DNA of 17,576 bases from Anaerolineales bacterium (GCA_020847355.1 JADLCG010000111.1:1-17576); one strand, 5' to 3'. Positions 1 to 6,485 are shown, counted from the stretch's first letter. The notes: generated by a model from the sequence alone, not told the origin. Numbers and translations: made by a program.

Positions 1-726
1 AATAATGCAATTATCGTCACGCCTCATGCGGATTTAGAAATGGCGACGCGCGCAATTTTATTCGGCGCGGTCGGCACGGCCGGGCAACGCTGTACTTCAA
101 CGCGCCGAATTATCATGCACAAATCTATCGCTAAAGATTTAACGCAACGACTGACGAACGCTTATAAGCAAGTACGCATTGGCGATCCGCTTCATGCGGA
201 TACTTTGATGGGTCCGTTGGTGGTGAATACTTCAGTGGAGGAAATGTTAGATGCGCTGAACAAGTCGAAACAAGACGGCGGCGAAGTTTTAGTCGGCGGT
301 GAAATGTTGCCGAACCTTGGTCCCAATTTTGTTTCGCCAGCCATTGTCAAGATGCCCGCACAGACGGAAATCGTTAAGACCGAAACCTTTGCGCCAATTT
401 TATATTTACTGGAATATGACACGATTGAAGACGCGCTTCACATTCATAATGACGTGCCGCAAGGTTTGTCTTCGGCGATCTTCACCGATTCGATGCGCGA
501 GGCGGAGACGTTCTTATCTGTTGGCGGCTCGGATTGCGGGATTGCGAACGTCAACATTGGCACGTCTGGCGCGGAAATTGGCGGCGCATTCGGCGGCGAA
601 AAAGAAACCGGCGGCGGGCGCGAATCCGGCTCGGACGCATGGAAAGTTTATATGCGCCGACAAACGAACACGATCAACTGGTCGAAGGATTTGCCTTTGG
701 CGCAGGGGATTAAGTTTGGAGATTAA
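1..726 (+). CDS. ALDH7-family aldehyde dehydrogenase (aminoadipate-semialdehyde dehydrogenase-like), C-terminal part
   Basis: The gene is cut by the left edge and reads in frame from base 1 to TAA at 724-726, giving 241 codons. It is an NAD(P)+-dependent aldehyde dehydrogenase that oxidises an aldehyde to a carboxylate. The catalytic cysteine sits in GTAGQRCT (Cys codon at bases 91-93). The ETFAPILY segment, the GSDCGIANVNIGTSGAEIGGAFGGEK block and the ending INWSKDLPLAQGIKF are hallmarks of the ALDH7 (antiquitin) branch. That branch typically acts on alpha-aminoadipate semialdehyde/piperideine-6-carboxylate in lysine catabolism, or on related aldehydes. The N-terminal Rossmann fold and the catalytic Glu lie outside the window. 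The family call is firm; the exact substrate is inferred. The only visible downstream stop signals are an AT-rich hairpin near 753-772 and the palindrome at 796-833. Confidence 0.93.
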   Translation, partial: NNAIIVTPHADLEMATRAILFGAVGTAGQRCTSTRRIIMHKSIAKDLTQRLTNAYKQVRIGDPLHADTLMGPLVVNTSVEEMLDALNKSKQDGGEVLVGGEMLPNLGPNFVSPAIVKMPAQTEIVKTETFAPILYLLEYDTIEDALHIHNDVPQGLSSAIFTDSMREAETFLSVGGSDCGIANVNIGTSGAEIGGAFGGEKETGGGRESGSDAWKVYMRRQTNTINWSKDLPLAQGIKFGD

Positions 727-752
727 AATCCCCGCTTCTTTCTTAGTTGATA

Positions 753-772
753 TTTGATTCTGTTTCATCAAA
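753..772 (+). terminator. weak AT-rich hairpin after the aldehyde dehydrogenase
   Basis: TTTGAT (753-758) pairs with ATCAAA (767-772) across an 8-nt loop, and TTTTATTTT follows. The stem is only six A/T-rich pairs, so termination would be weak. It lies 27 nt past the stop codon. Confidence 0.3.
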
Positions 773-791
773 TTTTATTTTCGCCCCAATT

Positions 792-874
792 GTAGGTCAT
801 GCCCTGCGCCCAGATCTGGGCGCAGGGCATGACGACTTAAGGAATCATCCCGTCACGCTACAAGCGTGACCTAC
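792..874. repeat. REP-like nested inverted-repeat element with a perfect 38-bp palindrome
   Basis: Bases 796-833 are a perfect 38-bp palindrome: an 18-bp arm beginning GTCATGCCC, a central AT, then its exact complement. A second hairpin lies at 852-870 (GTCACGCT, loop ACA, AGCGTGAC). The outer GTAGGTCA (792-799) is complementary to TGACCTAC (867-874), so the whole block can fold as one branched structure. There is no T-run after the palindrome, so it is not a standard intrinsic terminator. The form resembles an interspersed REP/MITE-type repeat; that it recurs elsewhere in the genome is inference. Confidence 0.6.
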
Positions 875-933
875 GAATTCTTATGCTCGAATCTCAAACT
901 CTTTGCAAAGCCTGTGAACTATGTTGCTCAGGT

Positions 934-1371
934 TTATATTTCCAAATCCCCAATCCAAATAGCCCATTCTATGGCATTTGCAAGTGGGGCATCAGCGGTA
1001 ATTAATGGAAATTTCAGTTTTTGTGCTAATACTGCATAACAAGCATCGTAGGCTGTTAAATCTTTTTGCTTGGCAAGTTTCAAAGCGTCTTCGATTAAAC
1101 CTGATGTGGAGGTAGATTTCAGCGCTAATTTATTTAAGTCTTCAAGGTCTGCGAGTGAATCTGCGAGCGGACGTTTATATCTCTTGGTATATTTCAGCAA
1201 AATATTAGCGCACTCAATATAAAATAAATCAGGCACATGAATTTCTGCTTGTGGGTCTTCGGCTAACAGAGCAAAGAGTTTATGAACTTTATCTGTAAAT
1301 TCTTCTTCAACAAATAGTTTAATCCCTACGCTTGCGTCTAGTACACAGCGAAGAACGATTGCTTCGCTCAT
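934..1371 (-). CDS. PIN-domain toxin, VapC/FitB family
   Basis: This is a 145-aa single-domain PIN protein, the usual size for VapC toxins, which are Mg2+-dependent endoribonucleases that cut tRNA or rRNA. The acidic active-site residues are visible at D12 (VLDAS), E53 (FYIECAN), D109 (AYDACYAVLA) and D127 (TADAPLA). Its ATG overlaps the antitoxin stop in an ATGA (1368-1371), so translation is coupled and toxin follows antitoxin. All four acidic residues are intact, so the toxin should be active. The cellular target cannot be read from the sequence. The pair looks more AT-rich than its neighbours, which fits a mobile toxin-antitoxin module. Confidence 0.9.
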   Translation of the reverse strand: MSEAIVLRCVLDASVGIKLFVEEEFTDKVHKLFALLAEDPQAEIHVPDLFYIECANILLKYTKRYKRPLADSLADLEDLNKLALKSTSTSGLIEDALKLAKQKDLTAYDACYAVLAQKLKFPLITADAPLANAIEWAIWIGDLEI

Positions 1372-1610
1372 CTTGAACGGTCTTCGCGTAATAACTTAAG
1401 AGATGCAGGCGCATTTTTGGGCGCTTTGAATCTTCTTCTTTGAATAGAAGTCAATACTTTCGCTTGTTTTTTACGGCGTTCTTCATCTTCTACGGCTTGC
1501 GACAACATCATTATCACTTGGGCGCTCAAGGAACGGTTGCGCGCATTAGCAAGTTGTTGTAAGCGATTATATAAATCTTCGGGTACGCTACGGACATGTA
1601 AAGTATTCAT
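1368..1610 (-). CDS. FitA/VapB-type ribbon-helix-helix antitoxin
   Basis: This 80-aa protein has an N-terminal ribbon-helix-helix fold: a beta strand TLHVRSVPEDLYNRLQQLA, then RNRSLSAQVIMMLSQAV (residues about 3-42). A basic C-terminal tail follows, which should wrap around and neutralise the PIN toxin. Homologues bind their own promoter as a toxin-antitoxin complex. The ATG at 1608-1610 has an AGGAG ribosome binding site (1616-1620) at 5-nt spacing. It is the first gene of the two-gene operon and is preceded by a good promoter and dyad operator. Confidence 0.88.
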   Translation of the reverse strand: MNTLHVRSVPEDLYNRLQQLANARNRSLSAQVIMMLSQAVEDEERRKKQAKVLTSIQRRRFKAPKNAPASLKLLREDRSR

Positions 1611-1627
1611 CTGTACTCCTTTTTGTC

Positions 1628-1661
1628 AGTATAGCATGCTTGGTTGCGCAATGCAACCAAG
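1628..1661 (-). promoter_or_regulatory. toxin-antitoxin promoter with 9-bp dyad operator
   Basis: On the minus strand a -10 TATACT (1628-1633) lies 17 nt from a -35-like TTGCAT (1651-1656). The inverted repeat CTTGGTTGC/GCAACCAAG (1639-1647 and 1653-1661, 5-nt spacer) spans the -35 and the spacer. That is where an autorepressing antitoxin complex would block RNA polymerase. The geometry is seen; binding by this antitoxin is inferred. Confidence 0.6.
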
Positions 1662-1715
1662 CCTCTATTGTAAAATATTGCTTTCTATTTTGTGAAGTTT
1701 GGAGAGTGAGTTTTT

Positions 1716-1744
1716 AGAGACGCGCTTGCGCGTCTCTTTTTTTT
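1716..1744 (+). terminator. intrinsic terminator reading on the + strand
   Basis: AGAGACGCG (1716-1724), loop CTTG, CGCGTCTCT (1729-1737) forms a perfect 9-bp GC-rich stem followed by a run of T (1737-1744). It acts only on + strand transcripts: on the minus strand the stem is followed by A residues, so it would not terminate the phosphoglycosyl transferase mRNA. No + strand gene directly precedes it. Confidence 0.65.
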
Positions 1745-2342
1745 ACCGCTCGCCTTTGAAATATTCAGTGGTGGCTTGCCCGCTTTGCGAAATGCCTTCG
1801 CGTTTGAGGACTTTCCAGACGGTGAGGAAGATGATTTTTAGATCTAAGCCAAACGACCAATGTTCTATATACCAAACGTCCAGTTTGAATTTTTCGGGCC
1901 AGGCGATGGCGTTACGCCCGTTGATTTGCGCCCAGCCAGTTAACCCGGGCGGCAGGTTGTGGCGGCGGGCTTGTTCGGGGGAGTACAGCGGTAGATATTG
2001 CATTAAGAGCGGGCGCGGACCAACCAAACTCATTTCGCCGCGTAGAATATTGAAGAGTTCCGGCAGTTCATCGAGCGAGAGTTTGCGGAGAAACTGCCCA
2101 AGCGGCGTTAAACGTTCGGCGTCCGGGAGCAGGTTTCCGCTTGGGTCGCGGCGGTTGGTCATGGTGCGGAATTTGTAAATGTAAAACGGCTGGGCTTGGT
2201 AGCCCGGGCGTTGTTGTTTGAAGAGAATCGGCTTGCCGATAAAAATCCGAATTAGAATTACAATTAACAATAGAATTGGCGCAAGACAGACGATAGCGCA
2301 CAGCGAAAAGATGATATCGAAGATGCGTTTGCTGATGGGCAT
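1743..2342 (-). CDS. monotopic phosphoglycosyl transferase (bacterial sugar transferase family)
   Basis: This 199-aa membrane enzyme is of the small PglC-like class. It transfers a phospho-sugar from a nucleotide-diphospho-sugar to undecaprenyl phosphate, the first membrane step of glycan assembly. A hydrophobic N-terminal segment (about 10-35, with a proline break at P22) fits the re-entrant membrane helix. Family motifs follow in order: KFRTM (57-61), the catalytic D91-E92 pair in LSLDELPEL, SLVGPRPL, and PGLTGWAQINGRN. The length suits the minimal catalytic domain without the extra N-terminal helices of WbaP/WcaJ. No other glycan genes adjoin it. It is divergent from the response-regulator gene with a 49-bp gap. 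No clear ribosome binding site precedes the ATG. A TAGAAT six bases before the ATG could give a leaderless transcript, but this is weak. Confidence 0.9.
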   Translation of the reverse strand: MPISKRIFDIIFSLCAIVCLAPILLLIVILIRIFIGKPILFKQQRPGYQAQPFYIYKFRTMTNRRDPSGNLLPDAERLTPLGQFLRKLSLDELPELFNILRGEMSLVGPRPLLMQYLPLYSPEQARRHNLPPGLTGWAQINGRNAIAWPEKFKLDVWYIEHWSFGLDLKIIFLTVWKVLKREGISQSGQATTEYFKGER

Positions 2343-2362
2343 AATTTTATTCTACCAAATTG

Positions 2363-2371
2363 TGGTATATT
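2363..2371 (+). promoter_or_regulatory. extended -10 promoter candidate for the two-component operon
   Basis: TGGTATATT matches the extended -10 pattern TGnTATAAT with one mismatch. It lies 20 nt upstream of the response-regulator ATG in a 49-bp divergent spacer, with no clear -35. The GAGGAG ribosome binding site (2378-2383) ends 8 nt before the ATG. Confidence 0.4.
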
Positions 2372-2391
2372 TTTAACGAGGAGTACGTACG

Positions 2392-3069
2392 ATGAATGAG
2401 CGCATCCTGATTATTGAAGACGACCAAGCTATTTTGAAATTATTACAACGCGGGCTGGCTTATGAAGGGTACACCGTAGATACTGCTTTGGATGGCCGCA
2501 TGGGGTTGATTGCGGCGCGCGACCATACGCCTGACCTCGTAATTTTAGATTGGATGTTGCCCGGCATGGACGGCTTGGAAGTTTGCCATCGCCTGCGGAC
2601 GGGCGGGTCAATTCCGATTTTGATGTTGACCGCTAAAGATACGGTGCAAGACCGCATTCAAGGCTTGGATGCCGGCGCGGATGATTATATGGTCAAGCCG
2701 TTTAATTTGGATGAATTGCTCGCGCGCGTGCGCGCTTTGCTCCGCCGCACGCAACCGGAGCGTGTGCCGGTTTTGAAATTTGCGGACCTTTCGCTGGATA
2801 CCGGTTCGCGGCAAGCCTCGCGCGGCAATCGTGTGGTGGCGCTGACGGCAAAAGAATACGAATTGTTGGAATTATTTTTACGCCATCCCAAACAGGTGCT
2901 GACCCGCGAAGTGATTTTTGACCGCGTATGGGGTTATGATTTCGGCGGCGAAAGCAACGTCTTGGAAGTGTATATTCGTTATCTGCGCCAAAAGTTGGAA
3001 GGCGGCGGCGAGATTCGCCTCATTCACACAGTGCGCGGCGTGGGTTATGTTTTGCGCGAAACCCCGTAA
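2392..3069 (+). CDS. OmpR/PhoB-family response regulator
   Basis: This 225-aa DNA-binding response regulator has the standard length. The receiver domain (about 3-115) carries the acidic pocket E9-D10-D11, the phospho-acceptor D53 in VILDWMLPGMDG, T80 and K102 in VKPFN. The winged-helix effector (about 127-222) contains LTAKEYELLELFLRHPKQVLTREVI and the C-terminal VHTVRGVGYVLR-type hairpin (here IHTVRGVGYVL). A histidine kinase follows 72 nt downstream on the same strand and should phosphorylate D53. The gene is divergent from the phosphoglycosyl transferase, which makes that gene and the cell-wall genes nearby plausible targets, though this is only context. The start is supported by AGGAG at 8-nt spacing. 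Confidence 0.96.
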   Translation: MNERILIIEDDQAILKLLQRGLAYEGYTVDTALDGRMGLIAARDHTPDLVILDWMLPGMDGLEVCHRLRTGGSIPILMLTAKDTVQDRIQGLDAGADDYMVKPFNLDELLARVRALLRRTQPERVPVLKFADLSLDTGSRQASRGNRVVALTAKEYELLELFLRHPKQVLTREVIFDRVWGYDFGGESNVLEVYIRYLRQKLEGGGEIRLIHTVRGVGYVLRETP

Positions 3070-3141
3070 ATTTGAAACGCAGTTTACCTTTAAGTTTGTT
3101 ATTCTCAGGTTAGCTTAAACAAAACGGTTTAGACTTTTACC

Positions 3142-4515
3142 ATGTCTTTGCGCCTACGCCTGACCATGCTCTATTCATTATTTATGGGCGGGATATTGCT
3201 GGTTTTCGGCGTGGTGGTTTTTATTTTGATCAATGTGATCTTATTGAATCAAGTGGATACCATGCTGGCGAGCGTCGTTCACGATATTACCAAAGTGACG
3301 CGCGTGAACGCGGTGGGGGAATTGAATATTATCAGTTTGCCGCCTTTGGATATGGCTTCCAATGCGTATGTGCAAGTTTGGGGGCAGGATGGCAAATTAG
3401 TAACTTCATCTGCGAGCATTGCGGCTCTGACAACTTCATTGGATGAATACGCTCTGAAATCTGGCGAAACTATGTACCGCGATTCGTGGTTGGAAGCGGC
3501 GCATTTGCGCGTGCTTACGGTTCCGCTTAAGATGGGCGCGCATAAAATCGGCGCTTTGCAAGTTGGCACAAGTTTGGCGGTGGTGGACGCCTCACAACGG
3601 ACTTTGATTTCGGTGATGATGATCGTCGCCATTATTGCGGTTTTGATATCTGGGATAGGTTCGTGGGTTTTGCTCGGGCGGGCTTTCTCTCCGCTGGAGG
3701 TGATTACCTATGCGGTGGATCGCGTGAACCATGCGGACGATCTTTCGCGGCGCGTGCCGTATGCTGGCAGGCGCAATAATGAGATTGGTAATTTGGTCGA
3801 ATCGATCAACCAAACGTTGGAACGTTTGGAATCGCTCTTCACCTCCCAACAGCGCTTTTTGGCGGACGTGAGCCATGAACTCCGCACGCCGCTGACGGTG
3901 ATTAAGGGCAATGTGGATTTAATGCGTCGGATGAAAGAAGCGGATGAAGAATCGCTGACCAGCATTGATCAAGAAGCGGGGCGGCTTTCCCGTTTGGTGG
4001 GCGGCTTACTGATGTTGGCGCAAGCCGAATCCGGTAAGCTGACTTTGAACTTCAATCCCGTTGAATTAGATTTGCTATTAACTGAAGTTTTCACTGAAAT
4101 GCAGGTCTTGGCAAAAAATAAAGTTACTATTCATCTCAATGATATTGATCAAGTTATGGTTAAGGGAGACCGCGACCGCCTGAAACAAGTTTTGCTCAAT
4201 TTGGTTTCAAATGCAATTCAATATACGCCGCAAGGCGGCGATGTATTCTTGGGCTTGGCGAAAATTGGCGAGCAAGCGCGGCTGACCATCCGCGATACGG
4301 GCGCGGGCATTCCCGCCGAAGATTTACCGCACATCTTCGACCGTTTTTATCGCGCTGAGAAATCCCGCACGCGCTCGTCCTTCAGCGGTTTTGGGTTGGG
4401 CTTATCCATCGCGCAATGGATCGTCGAACATCACGGCGGACAACTCAAAGTTGAATCAAAAGAGGGGAAAGGCTCCACCTTTGCAATTTGGCTGGCTCTA
4501 TTGCCTGAGCCCTAA
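3142..4515 (+). CDS. membrane sensor histidine kinase
   Basis: This 457-aa kinase is the cognate partner of the upstream regulator. Two membrane helices (about 10-33 and 155-178) flank a roughly 120-aa extracytoplasmic sensor region with no recognised motif. A HAMP linker follows (about 180-233). The HisKA domain has the phospho-accepting H245 in FLADVSHELRTPLTVI. The ATP-binding domain shows the N box NLVSNAIQYTP, the G1 box DTGAGIP, the F box DLPHIFDRFYR and the G2 box GFGLGLSIA. No clear ribosome binding site precedes the ATG, and the 72-nt gap to the regulator has no obvious terminator, so co-transcription is likely. The 3' end overlaps the convergent lytic transglycosylase by 18 bp. The signal sensed is unknown. 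Confidence 0.95.
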   Translation: MSLRLRLTMLYSLFMGGILLVFGVVVFILINVILLNQVDTMLASVVHDITKVTRVNAVGELNIISLPPLDMASNAYVQVWGQDGKLVTSSASIAALTTSLDEYALKSGETMYRDSWLEAAHLRVLTVPLKMGAHKIGALQVGTSLAVVDASQRTLISVMMIVAIIAVLISGIGSWVLLGRAFSPLEVITYAVDRVNHADDLSRRVPYAGRRNNEIGNLVESINQTLERLESLFTSQQRFLADVSHELRTPLTVIKGNVDLMRRMKEADEESLTSIDQEAGRLSRLVGGLLMLAQAESGKLTLNFNPVELDLLLTEVFTEMQVLAKNKVTIHLNDIDQVMVKGDRDRLKQVLLNLVSNAIQYTPQGGDVFLGLAKIGEQARLTIRDTGAGIPAEDLPHIFDRFYRAEKSRTRSSFSGFGLGLSIAQWIVEHHGGQLKVESKEGKGSTFAIWLALLPEP

Positions 4516-5178
4516 GCGTTGACTCGCCTGCCTGCATAAACTTGCCCCATAACGAACGTACCAATTTTGCACAGCCGTATTGGATGAAGATCCGCTTCGC
4601 GCCGCGCTGTAAATGGGCTCGCCCAATTGAACATAACGCTTCGTTTCGGCGGGCCACGCCCATTCTGCGCGCTCGATCAAGCCAATGCCGCCGTTGTAAC
4701 CTGCCAGCGCCAGCCGAGTGTTTCCGTTGGCGGTTTCAAGCGCGCGCTTGAGGTAGGCTAATCCGCGCTTCGCGTTGACTTCTGGATTGTAAGGGTTATC
4801 GGTAATTTGAAAATGAAAAGGCATAACCTGAAAAAGCCCCAGCGCTCCAGCGCTGGATGTGGCGCGCGGATCGCCGCAAGATTCGATCTGCATAATCGTG
4901 GCGACTAAGTTTGGGTCTAAGTTGGCGGCGTTTGCCCAATAGATGATATTCTCGCCCCAATATTGAATCTCCGCCGTGAAAATGGGGGAGAGCCCGGCAG
5001 TCGGTTTAGGTATGTTGATCGCGGGGGAAGTTTGCATAGCCAAAACTGCCAGCAAGCAACTGACTACGATTACTGAAAATGGAATCACAATAAAATCAGA
5101 CAAACAGCCGCTCCCGTATTCTTCCTCTGGGGATGCGGCTGTTTGCCGTATAGTTGTAGTAGCGCGAGCGCGGGGCAT
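4498..5178 (-). CDS. membrane-anchored lytic transglycosylase, SLT domain
   Basis: This 226-aa peptidoglycan-cleaving enzyme cuts the MurNAc-GlcNAc bond, leaving 1,6-anhydro ends. An N-terminal cytoplasmic stub is followed by one membrane helix (about 29-48), placing the catalytic domain outside. The SLT domain has the catalytic E99 in IMQIESCGDP, then SAGALGLFQVMP and the GYNGG motif (160-164). These are diagnostic of family 1 (Slt70/MltC-like) enzymes. The ATG at 5176-5178 has only a poor upstream ribosome binding site. A TTG at 5101-5103, with GGGAG 7 nt upstream, is an alternative start that would begin just before the membrane helix. The stop lies inside the 3' end of the histidine kinase gene. 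Its closeness to the two-component pair suggests an envelope role. Confidence 0.88.
   Translation of the reverse strand: MPRARATTTIRQTAASPEEEYGSGCLSDFIVIPFSVIVVSCLLAVLAMQTSPAINIPKPTAGLSPIFTAEIQYWGENIIYWANAANLDPNLVATIMQIESCGDPRATSSAGALGLFQVMPFHFQITDNPYNPEVNAKRGLAYLKRALETANGNTRLALAGYNGGIGLIERAEWAWPAETKRYVQLGEPIYSAARSGSSSNTAVQNWYVRYGASLCRQASQRLGLRQ
5101..5145 (-). other. 11-bp inverted repeat at the 5' end of the lytic transglycosylase gene
   Basis: CAAACAGCCGC and GCGGCTGTTTG form a perfect 11-bp stem (5101-5111 and 5135-5145) with a 23-nt loop. In the mRNA the stem covers the alternative TTG start, with GGGAG just before its 3' arm. It may be a translational control hairpin or merely a coding coincidence. 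Confidence 0.4.
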
Positions 5179-5246
5179 ACGATTTATTCTCTTTTCTGGG
5201 TCTCAAGGACCCGTGCTCGAAAATGATTTATTTAGTTTTGTGAAAA

Positions 5247-6119
5247 TTATGCGTCGTAGTGGCGCTCTCCGTTTTCAGAATTTCGCGCGCCGTAGTTGAT
5301 TGGGTGATAGGTTGGCTCAGGCGGAATGAATGAAGTTTGTTGAGAACTAATCGTCGGCTTGGGCGCGGGGCGGAAGGTATTGTTAACAGTCGGGGCGTTG
5401 TTGACGGGTCTAGCGATTTGAGAAGCTGGGCGCAGAATCGGTTGATTCGTTGGCTGATTAATGGATGTGCGATTTTGCGAGCTTGGATAACTGGGACGAG
5501 GTTGATAGGCGTTAGCTGGCGTTTGTTGATAAGGCTTGGATGGTTGGCTATATTGCGGGATAGATTGCCGCATAGGCGGATGCGCTCCGGCGGTGGTGAA
5601 AAGGCGATCTCCCGCCAGCGAAAAAGTGCCAATAATCAGCACGCGCACCAACCAAACCATAGAAGCGACGAAAATCGGCACGAATTTGGTTAAGGTCTCG
5701 GCGCTCATCACGCTGGTAGATTGCAGGTTGCCGTTATTTTGAATCGCAACCGAAACGCCCCACCAAGTGAGCGCGGCGTTGAAGCCAGCCGCCAAAATCC
5801 ACGCGCCAAACAGATAGTACACTTCGGCGGGTTCATCGCGCCCCTGTTCGGGCGTGAAGATGCGGGCAATGCCCGCGAAGTCAATGCCGCAGAAGGCGAT
5901 CGCCAAGATGCTCGCCCAGCGAAATCCGGCGAAGGTCAGATCGCCGAGCATATCGTGCAGGGCGTATTGCGTGGTGCTAAAGTTGAATATTTCAAACGCC
6001 AGCAACGCGCCGATGATCATCATGCCCCAAGCCGCGCCGCGGTTGAATTGACGGTTTTGCATAAGATTGCGCCAGAGGGTTTTAAGCCCGTCTCCAACGC
6101 CTCGCCGATAAGTGTTCAT
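5247..6119 (-). CDS. four-helix membrane protein of unknown function with disordered C-terminal tail
   Basis: I do not recognise this 290-aa protein. A basic N-terminus (residues 1-27) precedes four hydrophobic helices at about 28-46, 61-84, 98-126 and 144-170. The remaining 110-120 residues are rich in Pro, Gln, Asn, Ser and Tyr and look disordered, probably cytoplasmic. Acidic and polar residues sit between helices 2 and 3 (EQGRDEPAE). No catalytic motif is visible. The ATG at 6117-6119 has an AGGAG ribosome binding site at 6-nt spacing. Upstream is one of the best promoters in the window, overlapped by two copies of a repressor-like site, so expression is probably tightly controlled. It is transcribed alone, 68 bp upstream of the lytic transglycosylase on the same strand, so read-through is possible. 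Confidence 0.75.
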   Translation of the reverse strand: MNTYRRGVGDGLKTLWRNLMQNRQFNRGAAWGMMIIGALLAFEIFNFSTTQYALHDMLGDLTFAGFRWASILAIAFCGIDFAGIARIFTPEQGRDEPAEVYYLFGAWILAAGFNAALTWWGVSVAIQNNGNLQSTSVMSAETLTKFVPIFVASMVWLVRVLIIGTFSLAGDRLFTTAGAHPPMRQSIPQYSQPSKPYQQTPANAYQPRPSYPSSQNRTSINQPTNQPILRPASQIARPVNNAPTVNNTFRPAPKPTISSQQTSFIPPEPTYHPINYGARNSENGERHYDA

Positions 6120-6147
6120 GTTAATCTCCTTCTGTGGACGCTTGAAT

Positions 6148-6195
6148 TAGAACATTTATTCTATAAGAATAGAACATTTATTCTGTTTTGTCAAG
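6148..6195 (-). promoter_or_regulatory. near-consensus promoter with two tandem operator-like sites
   Basis: On the minus strand the promoter is TTGACA, 17 nt, TATTCT: a perfect -35 and a four-of-six -10. The 15-bp AGAATAAATGTTCTA occurs twice without mismatch (complement at 6148-6162 and 6170-6184), 22 bp apart. One copy lies over the spacer and -10, the other just downstream. Each copy is an imperfect dyad (AGAA-N6-TTCT) resembling a GAAC-N4-GTTC LexA-type box with one mismatch. Repression by a dimeric regulator is inferred. Confidence 0.7.
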
Positions 6196-6204
6196 AGGGA
6201 ATTT

Positions 6205-6355
6205 TAGGGCTATCGCATTTGGGTTTTTATCCGCTAATCTGCGCCAATCTACGCGATTTTTTTAGAAAGATTAGCGTAAATTCGTGAAGATTGGCGGATT
6301 CTGAAACTAAATCACCAAAGGTTGGGTTTCAAGATTTTCAAATGCGATTACCCTA
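6205..6355. repeat. MITE-like element with 17-bp terminal inverted repeats
   Basis: The termini TAGGGCTATCGCATTTG (6205-6221) and the complement of TAGGGTAATCGCATTTG (6339-6355) match at 15 of 17 positions. Inside, a 26-bp imperfect inverted repeat (6229-6254 with 6274-6299, about 21 of 26 paired) starts ATCCGC and ends GCGGAT. The 151-bp length, nested inverted repeats and lack of coding fit a non-autonomous miniature element. No target-site duplication is visible. Confidence 0.5.
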
Positions 6356-6485
6356 CCCAAAAAGATTTTTACTCCGCTTTTTCCTTATTTCGGCGGTATC
6401 ATTGCCTTTTTGTCTAAAATGGATTAAATTAAAGACACTAGCACGCCCGTTCTATCAGATGAATACAAAACTTTAGGAGAATCTC

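Larger units (their letters stand above)
6120..6485. other. 366-bp gene-free divergent spacer
   Basis: This stretch holds the promoter and paired operators of the leftward membrane-protein gene (6148-6195), a MITE-like element (6205-6355), and the leader of the rightward ATPase gene. The leader's AGGAG ends 6 nt before the ATG at 6486. A possible weak promoter for the ATPase starts at TTGCCT near 6402, with AT-rich sequence 16-17 nt downstream. I see no convincing short gene here. Confidence 0.6.

Noticed and set aside
5054..5066. Lipobox-like VVSC in the lytic transglycosylase N-terminus
   Set aside because: The hydrophobic stretch continues past the Cys and the alternative start lacks a basic n-region, so a membrane anchor is more likely.
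5721..6287. Long + strand open frame opposite the membrane-protein gene
   Set aside because: It is antisense to a well-supported gene and has basic, low-complexity composition with no motif or ribosome binding site.
6229..6299. CRISPR-like repeat pair
   Set aside because: The two similar segments are inverted relative to each other, not direct, and there is no regular array.
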